The notes under the pieces were generated by a model. The model was not told where the DNA came from, searched no databases, and saw only the letters and a program-made list of their open reading frames with translations. Made by a program: the position numbers and the translations under genes. DNA of 13,243 nucleotides from Saliniplasma sp051745305 (GTDB lineage Archaea > Thermoplasmatota > Thermoplasmata > Halarchaeoplasmatales > Halarchaeoplasmataceae), in NCBI GenBank assembly GCA_051745305.1, contig JBNJDY010000043.1, positions 1 to 13,243 of the forward strand. Reading direction: 5' to 3'. Shown here one piece after another: positions 6,179 to 12,415 of this stretch. Positions within the stretch are counted from its first letter, which is position 1, and each line of letters opens with the position of its first letter.

Positions 6179-6847
6179 ATGAAGATATCTGTAGTTATAC
6201 CCACGATGAATGAGGAAGAATCCATCGGTCAGGTACTCGATGATGTGAACGGAGCACTATCGGGTAGAGATTACGAGATTCTAATAGTCGATACAAATTC
6301 AACAGACAGAACTCGGGAAATCGCTCGATCTAAGGGTGCAAGAGTCGTAGATGAACCACGAAGAGGGTATGGTAGAGCTTATAAAACTGGTTTTGAAGAA
6401 GCTGAAGGAGGTATAATAGCAACATTAGATGCTGATTGTACATACCCAGCAGAAACGATCCCTCATATGGTCATCATGATCGAAGAAGAGGGTTACGAAT
6501 TCATCAGTACAGACAGATTATCAAATGTTTCATCAGACGTTATGGGATGGGTCCATAGATTCGGTAACTGGGCCCTTAAAACTACAGCAAATTTACTATT
6601 TAACATCAAACTCAAAGACTCTCAGTCTGGAATGTGGGTTTTTAAAAAATCAGCTTTACGGCACATTAACTTGACAAGTGACGGGATGCCTCTTTCTGAA
6701 GAGATAAAGATCGAAGCTATAAAGAAAGGTATCAACTTCAAAGAAGTACCCATAGATTATAGAAAACGTAAAGGAGAAGCGAAGATAAGATCCTTAAAAG
6801 ACGGATGGAAGAACTTTACGTTCTTATTCAAAAAACGATTCGGGTGA
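6179..6847 (+). CDS. Dolichyl-phosphate mannose synthase-like GT2 glycosyltransferase
   Basis: A 222-residue GT2 enzyme resembling dolichyl-phosphate hexose synthases, which load a sugar from GDP- or UDP-sugar onto a polyprenyl phosphate at the cytoplasmic membrane face. Motifs in order: VVIPTMNEEESIG (5-17), LIVDTNSTDRT (35-45), DEPRRGYGRAYKTGFEEAEG (58-77), the metal-binding DAD in DADCTYP (84-90), DSQSGMWVFKK (147-157), PLSEEIKIEA (171-180) and YRKRKGEAKI (194-203). It lacks the C-terminal membrane or GtrA-like domain found in some homologues and is a minimal catalytic unit. The start at 6179 is supported by the TATA-box spacing; the ATG at 6175 is out of frame. rpe begins eight bases after its stop, so the two are probably co-transcribed. 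Lipid and sugar are inferred, not shown. Confidence 0.83.
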   Translation: MKISVVIPTMNEEESIGQVLDDVNGALSGRDYEILIVDTNSTDRTREIARSKGARVVDEPRRGYGRAYKTGFEEAEGGIIATLDADCTYPAETIPHMVIMIEEEGYEFISTDRLSNVSSDVMGWVHRFGNWALKTTANLLFNIKLKDSQSGMWVFKKSALRHINLTSDGMPLSEEIKIEAIKKGINFKEVPIDYRKRKGEAKIRSLKDGWKNFTFLFKKRFG

Positions 6848-6854
6848 GGTATAT

Positions 6855-7517
6855 ATGAAAGAAATAAAGGTATCTCCCTCCCTACTCTCAGCAAATTTTT
6901 CCTGTTTGAAAGAGGACATCAAAGAAGTTAAAGAGGCCCAATGGCTGCATCTTGATGTTATGGACGGACATTTTGTACCTAATATCAGTTATGGACCATG
7001 TGTTATCAGTGCTATAAGAGAAGTAAGTGATCATTATTTTGACACACACCTAATGATTTCAGAACCTGAGAAATATATATCTGATTTTGCAGAAAGTGGT
7101 TCCGATGCGATAACAGTCCATGCAGAAGCATGTGATGACCTCGTTGAAGTGATCCATATGATAAAAGAAAATGGCTGTGAAGCAGGTGTTAGTCTAAAAC
7201 CGGGTACACCATTAAGCGAAATCGAAGGCATAATTTCTTCCTTAGATCTCATACTTATCATGACAGTAGAACCGGGATTTGGGGGGCAAAGTTTCATGCA
7301 TGAAGTAGTCCCAAAGATCAGTGAAGCCCGGAATATCATTGCAGACATCGACAAAGATATCGACCTATCGGTGGATGGTGGCATCTCCCCAAAAACCGCA
7401 CCTGAAGTAGTAAAAGCTGGAGCTAACGTATTAGTTGCTGGTTCAGCTATATTTAAAGGCAATATCAAGAAGAATCTTCAAGAATTGAGAGATTCAGCGT
7501 TAAAGACAATAGATTAA
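6855..7517 (+). CDS. rpe: Ribulose-phosphate 3-epimerase
   Basis: Interconverts D-ribulose 5-phosphate and D-xylulose 5-phosphate in the non-oxidative pentose phosphate pathway. The 220-residue TIM barrel is complete and has all signature segments: PSLLSANF with Ser9 (8-15), WLHLDVMDGHFVPN (30-43; metal ligands His32 and Asp34), DTHLMI (His65), VEPGFGGQ (138-145), VDGGI (catalytic and metal Asp174) and AGSAIF (195-200). Length equals the bacterial and eukaryotic enzymes. GAGGT (6846-6850) lies four bases before the ATG, so it is translated as an internal gene after the DPM-like glycosyltransferase. The gene is patchily distributed in archaea, many of which use other pentose routes, so its presence implies transketolase or transaldolase elsewhere in the genome. 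The identification is firm; the link to glycan synthesis is only positional. Confidence 0.95.
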   Translation: MKEIKVSPSLLSANFSCLKEDIKEVKEAQWLHLDVMDGHFVPNISYGPCVISAIREVSDHYFDTHLMISEPEKYISDFAESGSDAITVHAEACDDLVEVIHMIKENGCEAGVSLKPGTPLSEIEGIISSLDLILIMTVEPGFGGQSFMHEVVPKISEARNIIADIDKDIDLSVDGGISPKTAPEVVKAGANVLVAGSAIFKGNIKKNLQELRDSALKTID

Positions 7518-7520
7518 ATT

Positions 7521-8837
7521 CTACCTTTCCCATGGAAATGTTCTATCTAAAAATTTATTAAGAGATTCAGTCTCACCGGTAATCAACCGTTCTTTTTCTA
7601 AAATTTCTAGGTTTTCTTTTATGATTGGGGTGAGGTCACTACCTAAATTGACTTTTTTAATCACGTATTGAATCGCATCTTGAACTGTAGTTAAATTACG
7701 TTCTCTATCAACCATCAATCTATCCCCCTCCAAATACACGTCATTTTCATATTTATTGTTAAAATCTTCAGTATTTTCAACCCAGATCGGAGGGCCTACA
7801 TGTTTTTCAATGGATGGAAGATCTATCTCTTTCATCTCGAATAATATAAGTAGATATTCGTCTTCAACAAAATACCCCTCATGTAATATTTCAAAATCAA
7901 GTTCTTCCAGCTGCTTTTTCAAAGAACCTGTCGCCTTTTGAACCTGGGGGTATAGATTATCTTTTACAACATCTGGCCTCGGGAACTTCAAACCAATTAA
8001 ATGCGTTCCTCTCTCAACTGTAATCTTCCTTAGTTCATCAGCACATCTATGCTTGATATCATTAGGAAAGAAAAATCTCTCCGATGGAGAACCTAAATAT
8101 CTTTTAGAGGCATACATAAAAAGATACATCTTCTCTGAAGATAGAGCAGAAGCTACGTTTCTATCTGGATCAACTGGATCTATGAAAATAAATGGATCAT
8201 CAAATTCAGCGGTGTCATCTTCATCAAAGGAGAGTGTTGTTCCCCGTTTCCATTTTTGAGAACCCTTTAAAACACCTCTGAAACCACCATAATATAAAAC
8301 GAGTAATTCACAAAGGTATCCTGAAAAACCCCAAACTTTAGATTCGGCTCCATAAGCACCTATACCTTTCAAAAACCCTTTTAAAAGTCGAACATGGTCT
8401 TTCAAATCTTCCGACAGATTATCAGATATATACCTAGTATGGAACGGAGTTCGATCAACCGAAGATTTCATCTCGCTGATATCAGAGATCTTATAGCATG
8501 GTACGATATCGGTCTTAAAACCTTCGTATCTACCAAAGATATACGGATGTTCAGCATACCTGGTTTCAGTATTATCTAATAATTTTCCCCCAACCTCTAA
8601 GACCATAGATTCCATCTTCTCTTTTGAAACAGAAGTTGGAAATAAAACGAAGACGTCGATATCTGGATCCTTTAGATAAGTATCTTTAGCTACTGATCCG
8701 ACTATCTCAGCTTCGAACTGATTATCAAAATATCCTTCGATTTCCTCTTTTAATTTTTTAGAGACTTTTAAGACTTTATTCTTCAGTTCTTTTTTAGGTT
8801 TGATCTCGTCTAGAACTTCCTGTTCTAATTCTCTCAT
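7521..8837 (-). CDS. cca: CCA tRNA nucleotidyltransferase, archaeal class I
   Basis: Adds or repairs the 3'-terminal CCA of tRNAs from CTP and ATP without a nucleic acid template. At 438 residues it matches archaeal class I enzymes such as that of Archaeoglobus fulgidus (about 437). The nucleotidyltransferase active site is clear: GSVAKDTYLKD (47-57) with Gly47-Ser48, Asp59 and Asp61 in DPDIDVFVLF, and the third carboxylate Asp110 in YEGFKTDIVPCY. The following MKSSVDRTPFHTRY and the central KGFLKGIGAYGAES-KVWGFSGYLCELL segment (near 155-178) are characteristic of the archaeal enzyme. The ATG at 8837 has no Shine-Dalgarno motif but has a TATA-like box about 25 bases upstream, implying a leaderless mRNA. 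It is convergent with rpe, with only three bases between the stops, and divergent from gcvPA. Likely single-copy and essential. Confidence 0.95.
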   Translation of the reverse strand: MRELEQEVLDEIKPKKELKNKVLKVSKKLKEEIEGYFDNQFEAEIVGSVAKDTYLKDPDIDVFVLFPTSVSKEKMESMVLEVGGKLLDNTETRYAEHPYIFGRYEGFKTDIVPCYKISDISEMKSSVDRTPFHTRYISDNLSEDLKDHVRLLKGFLKGIGAYGAESKVWGFSGYLCELLVLYYGGFRGVLKGSQKWKRGTTLSFDEDDTAEFDDPFIFIDPVDPDRNVASALSSEKMYLFMYASKRYLGSPSERFFFPNDIKHRCADELRKITVERGTHLIGLKFPRPDVVKDNLYPQVQKATGSLKKQLEELDFEILHEGYFVEDEYLLILFEMKEIDLPSIEKHVGPPIWVENTEDFNNKYENDVYLEGDRLMVDRERNLTTVQDAIQYVIKKVNLGSDLTPIIKENLEILEKERLITGETESLNKFLDRTFPWER

Positions 8838-8856
8838 CGTTCAACCCCAAGTGATG

Positions 8857-8868
8857 TTTTAATAAAAG
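8857..8868 (-). promoter_or_regulatory. TATA box of cca
   Basis: On the minus strand this reads CTTTTATTAAAA, preceded by AGTAAA. It is centred about 25 bases before the ATG at 8837. No ribosome binding site lies between, consistent with a leaderless transcript. Confidence 0.5.
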
Positions 8869-8881
8869 TTTACTGCCTTAC

Positions 8882-8897
8882 AAAAAGCTTTTTAGAG
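8882..8897 (+). promoter_or_regulatory. Promoter of the gcvPA-gcvPB-mobB operon, with a 12-bp palindrome
   Basis: AAAAAG followed by CTTTTTAGAG resembles BRE plus TATA box; the box centre is about 28 bases before GTG 8920. The first twelve bases (8882-8893) form the perfect palindrome AAAAAGCTTTTT. The cca TATA box lies about 30 bases away on the other strand, making this a compact divergent promoter. Confidence 0.4.
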
Positions 8898-8919
8898 AGA
8901 TTACTATCTCAATAATGGT

Positions 8920-10254
8920 GTGCAGATGGACGAAGAAAAAGAGATGCTCGAATATTTAGGTTTGGAGGATGTAGAAGAACTTTTTAGAGACGTTCCTTCA
9001 GAAGTAAGGGATGAGATACGTATCGATGAAGGTAAAACAGAGATGGAGACCAAAAGATACGTCAAAGACATTTTGAGTAAGAATCGAACTCTAGATGATT
9101 TTTCAAATTTCTTAGGTGGAGGGATATACAGACATTACATCCCATCAGCTGTAAACGAGATAGTCGGTCGCTCAGAGTTCTACACTTCTTACACACCATA
9201 TCAAGCTGAGATCAGCCAAGGAATGCTTCAGGCATTATTTGAATATCAAAGTCTGATATGTGATTTGACCGGTATGGATGCTGCCAACACCAGTATGTAT
9301 GATTATCCAACCGCCTTCGCAGAAGCTGTTCTAATGGCTGGAAGAGTAGGGAGAGGAAAAGAGTTTCTAGTTCCTGAAAACATACATTGGGAAAAGTGGG
9401 AGATCCTTCATAACTACTTGAGAGGCTCAGATATCAAAATTAAGAAAGTAAATTACGACGAGAACACTGGAAAGATAGATATAGACGACTTACAGGAAAA
9501 ATTAACTGAAGATAATTTAGGGTTCTATGTGGAATCACCTAATGTATTCGGAATTATAGAAGATGATACATCTGTATTCGAAGATTTAAAAACTGATAAC
9601 AAGTCCATAATGATCGCTGGAACCACTCCTTTAGCACTTACACTTTTAGAACCACCTTCCGAATGGGGAGCTGATATAGTAGTTGGAGATAGTCAAAGTT
9701 TCGGTATACCATCTTCATTCGGTGGACCCACTGTAGGTATCTTCGCCTGTAAAAAGAGGCACCTAAGAAGGATGCCCGGTAGGATGATAGGAGAAACTGA
9801 AGATGCTGAAGGTAACACAGCTTACTGCATGACTCTACAGACTAGAGAACAGCATATAAGGCGAGAAAGAGCAACATCTAACATCTGCACCAACCAATCA
9901 TTGATGGCGCTAGCATCGGCCTGCTACATGTTCGTGAAAGGGGGAAGGGGATTAGAAAAAGTGGCTAAAACAAACTATGAAAAGGCTCATGAACTCGCAG
10001 AAAGAATAGATGAATTAGAAGGCTTTTCAGCGCCGTACTTCGATAGTTTATACTTCAATGAATTCGTTGTCGAAACTCCTGTAGACTCAAAAGAGATTAT
10101 TTCGAAAGGTATTGAGAATAACGTTCTCGCAGGTGTAACACTTGATGATAAATTCGAGAAACTTGATTCGTCTCTCCTACTATCTGTTACTGAGATGAAC
10201 GATGAAGAAGACATCGACTCATTAATAGACACATTCAAGGAGGTGGTCGAATGA
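8920..10254 (+). CDS. gcvPA: Glycine dehydrogenase (decarboxylating) subunit 1
   Basis: First subunit of the split P-protein of the glycine cleavage system, which with GcvPB decarboxylates glycine and passes the aminomethyl group to lipoyl-GcvH. Its 444 residues match the family length. Signatures include GGGIYRHYIPSAVNEIVGRS (about 65-84), the TSYTPYQAEISQGMLQALFE region (88-107), GMDAANTSMYD and the long conserved block PGRMIGETEDAEGNTAYC, then TLQTREQHIRRERATSNICTNQ (about 300-330). The start is uncertain. GTG 8920 fits the TATA distance for a leaderless mRNA; ATG 8926, two codons later, is the alternative. Either gives an N-terminus slightly shorter than the common YIPHTEED beginning. The stop overlaps gcvPB (ATGA). 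This subunit naturally lacks the PLP lysine. gcvT, gcvH and lpd are not in the window. Confidence 0.93.
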   Translation: MQMDEEKEMLEYLGLEDVEELFRDVPSEVRDEIRIDEGKTEMETKRYVKDILSKNRTLDDFSNFLGGGIYRHYIPSAVNEIVGRSEFYTSYTPYQAEISQGMLQALFEYQSLICDLTGMDAANTSMYDYPTAFAEAVLMAGRVGRGKEFLVPENIHWEKWEILHNYLRGSDIKIKKVNYDENTGKIDIDDLQEKLTEDNLGFYVESPNVFGIIEDDTSVFEDLKTDNKSIMIAGTTPLALTLLEPPSEWGADIVVGDSQSFGIPSSFGGPTVGIFACKKRHLRRMPGRMIGETEDAEGNTAYCMTLQTREQHIRRERATSNICTNQSLMALASACYMFVKGGRGLEKVAKTNYEKAHELAERIDELEGFSAPYFDSLYFNEFVVETPVDSKEIISKGIENNVLAGVTLDDKFEKLDSSLLLSVTEMNDEEDIDSLIDTFKEVVE

Positions 10255-11690
10255 GTTACATTTACAGACAAGCTAAATATCCAAATCATCCCCTGATGGA
10301 AAAACATTCTGAAGAAAGAGAAATTGAGGATAATCCCTTTCCCGAGTCGGTGGCTAGAAAGGAAGCTCCGAAGATTCCAAATATACCTGAATATGAAGTT
10401 GTTAGACATTTTAACAGACTCTCTCAAATGAACTTCGGGATCGATAATGGACTCTATCCATTGGGGTCTTGTACTATGAAATACAATCCAAAATATGCTG
10501 AAGACCTAGCGAGTTTACCAGAAGTTAACGATATACACCCATACATGGATGAAGGTTCTATACAGGGAACTTTGCAGATAATGTACGAACTCCAAGAGAT
10601 GCTTGCAGAGATCGGAGGTATGCACTCCGTGACCCTTCAACCCGCAGCTGGTGCTCAAGGAGAACTCACTGGTTTGATGATAATCGATGAATATCATAAG
10701 AAGAATGGAGAGAGTCATCGAAACGAAATAATTTTACCAGATACAGCACACGGAACCAATCCAGCAACAGTTTCGATGCTTGGATACAAACTGGTAGAGA
10801 TCCCATCAAAAGAGGGCTGTGTAGATTTAAAAGCTCTGAAAGAAGCAGCTAGTGAAAATACAGCTGGTTTCATGCTGACTAACCCCAATACACTCGGTCT
10901 ATTCGAAGAAGAGGTTCTAGAAATCGCTGAAATAATACACGATGTAGGCGGATTGTTGTATTATGATGGAGCAAATCTCAACGCAATCATGGGGAAAACA
11001 AAACCTGGTAAGATGAACTTTGATATCATGCATTTCAACCTCCATAAAACATTCAGTACTCCACATGGCGGTGGTGGTCCTGGTGCTGGTCCAGTCGGTG
11101 TTACAGAGGAGCTCAGTTCTTACCTTCCGGTACCTATTGTCGAGATGGACGAAGAAAAATATCGTCTGAATTACGAATTGGAAAATTCAATAGGAAAAGT
11201 AAAGGGATTCTATGGTAATTGGGGTGTACTACTTAGAGCATATGCGTACATAGTCCGAGAAGGAAGTGATGGTCTCACTCATATATCTGAAAGAGCGGTC
11301 CTTAACAGTAATTATCTAAGAGCGAAATTAGAAGGTGTTTTAGAACTGCCTTACAAACCATTAAGGAAACACGAGTTCGTCATGTCGGGTAATCCTCTAA
11401 AAGATAAAGGACTTAAGACGATCGACCTTGCTAAGAGATTACTTGATTATGGATTCCATGCACCAACAGTGTACTTTCCACTTATAGTTGATGAAGCACT
11501 GATGATCGAACCTACAGAAACTGAACGTAAAGAAACACTCGATGATTTCGCAGAGATAATTGGAAAGATAATGAACGAAGACCCAGAGATGGTCAAAGGA
11601 GCGCCGTATAATACTGCTGTGGGGAGAGTCGATGAAACTAAAGCAGCCCGAAAACCCATTATCAGCTTTAAGATGAAAGAGGAAAAATGA
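10251..11690 (+). CDS. gcvPB: Glycine dehydrogenase (decarboxylating) subunit 2, PLP-binding
   Basis: Second subunit of the split glycine decarboxylase; it carries the pyridoxal phosphate cofactor and forms the active site with GcvPA. The 479 residues contain LYPLGSCTMKYNPK (68-81), LQPAAGAQGELTGL (129-142), DTAHGTNPATVSMLGY (164-179), TNPNTLGLFEE (210-220), DGANLNAIMG (239-248) and the PLP site HFNLHKTFSTPHGGGGPGAG (261-280), with the Schiff-base Lys266. All expected catalytic landmarks are present. Translation starts inside the gcvPA stop (ATGA) after a near-perfect ribosome binding site, GGAGGTG (10239-10245), so the two subunits should be made in matched amounts. Its own stop again overlaps the next gene, mobB. 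The reaction is reversible, so the gene alone does not tell whether glycine is broken down or made from C1 units. Confidence 0.95.
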   Translation: MSYIYRQAKYPNHPLMEKHSEEREIEDNPFPESVARKEAPKIPNIPEYEVVRHFNRLSQMNFGIDNGLYPLGSCTMKYNPKYAEDLASLPEVNDIHPYMDEGSIQGTLQIMYELQEMLAEIGGMHSVTLQPAAGAQGELTGLMIIDEYHKKNGESHRNEIILPDTAHGTNPATVSMLGYKLVEIPSKEGCVDLKALKEAASENTAGFMLTNPNTLGLFEEEVLEIAEIIHDVGGLLYYDGANLNAIMGKTKPGKMNFDIMHFNLHKTFSTPHGGGGPGAGPVGVTEELSSYLPVPIVEMDEEKYRLNYELENSIGKVKGFYGNWGVLLRAYAYIVREGSDGLTHISERAVLNSNYLRAKLEGVLELPYKPLRKHEFVMSGNPLKDKGLKTIDLAKRLLDYGFHAPTVYFPLIVDEALMIEPTETERKETLDDFAEIIGKIMNEDPEMVKGAPYNTAVGRVDETKAARKPIISFKMKEEK

Positions 11691-12391
11691 TGGTAATACC
11701 TCATATAGGAGTTGTTGGAAAGTCAGGAACCGGTAAAACCTCGCTGGTAGTTGAACTGATCAAAAAATTGAGCGAAGAAGGATATAATGTAGCTACGGTT
11801 AAACATACGAAAGGCGATTTCTCTGTAGATTCCAAGGGGACTGACACTTTCAAACACGGAGAAGCCGGGGCGGAAATGGTTGTTTTTTCAACACCCTCTG
11901 AAACTTCTTTTATCTTGAAAAATGAGTTAGAATTGGATGAAATTTTATCCTATATTGAAAGTTTTGGGAAATATGATCTCGTGCTGATAGAGGGAATGAA
12001 AGAAGCAGATATTCCAAAGATAACAACTGATAAAGATTTAGAAGCGGGTATTCAATACGATGGAAAAATCAAAGAAGTATTAGACTGGATAGAGATACAA
12101 GTAGAGATATTTGATATATTAAATATATTACCGAAACTAGATTGCGGTAAATGTGGATATGTTACATGTTATCAATTCGCTAAGGCGGTTAAAGAGAATA
12201 AAGAGGGTGTTGAAGGTTGTGAACAATTATCGGAAGAACATATTTCTATCAAAGTCAACGATCAAGAGATTCCATTAGGTAATTTCCCATCTAACATAAT
12301 CAAGGAGTCCATATTGGCTATGGTAAAATCTCTAAAAAAAGTCGAAAATATAGATAAAGTTGAAGTGTCTATCATAAATAAAGAAAATTAA
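11687..12391 (+). CDS. mobB: Molybdopterin-guanine dinucleotide biosynthesis protein B (MobB) with C-terminal [4Fe-4S] domain
   Basis: A 234-residue P-loop protein of the MobB family, which helps make or deliver the guanine dinucleotide form of the molybdenum/tungsten cofactor. The Walker A motif is GKSGTGKT (11-18). VKHTKGDFSVDSKGTDTFKHGEAGAE (38-63, in overlapping parts) is the MobB-specific block, and DLVLIEGMKEADIPKI (97-112) is its second conserved block. A C-terminal extension has four cysteines, C153-x2-C156-GY-x2-C161-x16-C178, the CGxCG-type [4Fe-4S] motif also found in Rnf and acetyl-CoA synthase subunits. It is followed by a segment (186-225) resembling VDGKPIPLNPFVQ-type tails of archaeal homologues. 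The start is ATG 11687 (ATGA overlap with gcvPB) or ATG 11690, which has the better spacing from GAGG (11679-11682). Co-transcription with glycine decarboxylase is unusual. Confidence 0.87.
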   Translation: MMVIPHIGVVGKSGTGKTSLVVELIKKLSEEGYNVATVKHTKGDFSVDSKGTDTFKHGEAGAEMVVFSTPSETSFILKNELELDEILSYIESFGKYDLVLIEGMKEADIPKITTDKDLEAGIQYDGKIKEVLDWIEIQVEIFDILNILPKLDCGKCGYVTCYQFAKAVKENKEGVEGCEQLSEEHISIKVNDQEIPLGNFPSNIIKESILAMVKSLKKVENIDKVEVSIINKEN

Positions 12392-12408
12392 AAAGAAAAG
12401 AAAGGGTT
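12384..12408 (-). terminator. T-rich terminator downstream of the surface-protein gene
   Basis: On the minus strand the bases after the stop (12416-12418) read as pyrimidine runs dominated by T (CTTTCTTTTCTTTTTAATTTTC), with no hairpin. Archaeal RNA polymerase terminates at such T-rich tracts. The run extends into the end of mobB, since only 24 bases separate the two convergent genes. Confidence 0.4.
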
Positions 12409-12415
12409 TGGGTTT

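Noticed and set aside
7034..7468. A 144-codon minus-strand open frame
   Set aside because: It is entirely antisense to the well-conserved rpe coding sequence and shows no domain signature.
9987..10427. A 146-codon minus-strand open frame across the gcvPA-gcvPB junction
   Set aside because: Both plus-strand genes are conserved and complete; the antisense product is serine-rich with no recognisable motif.
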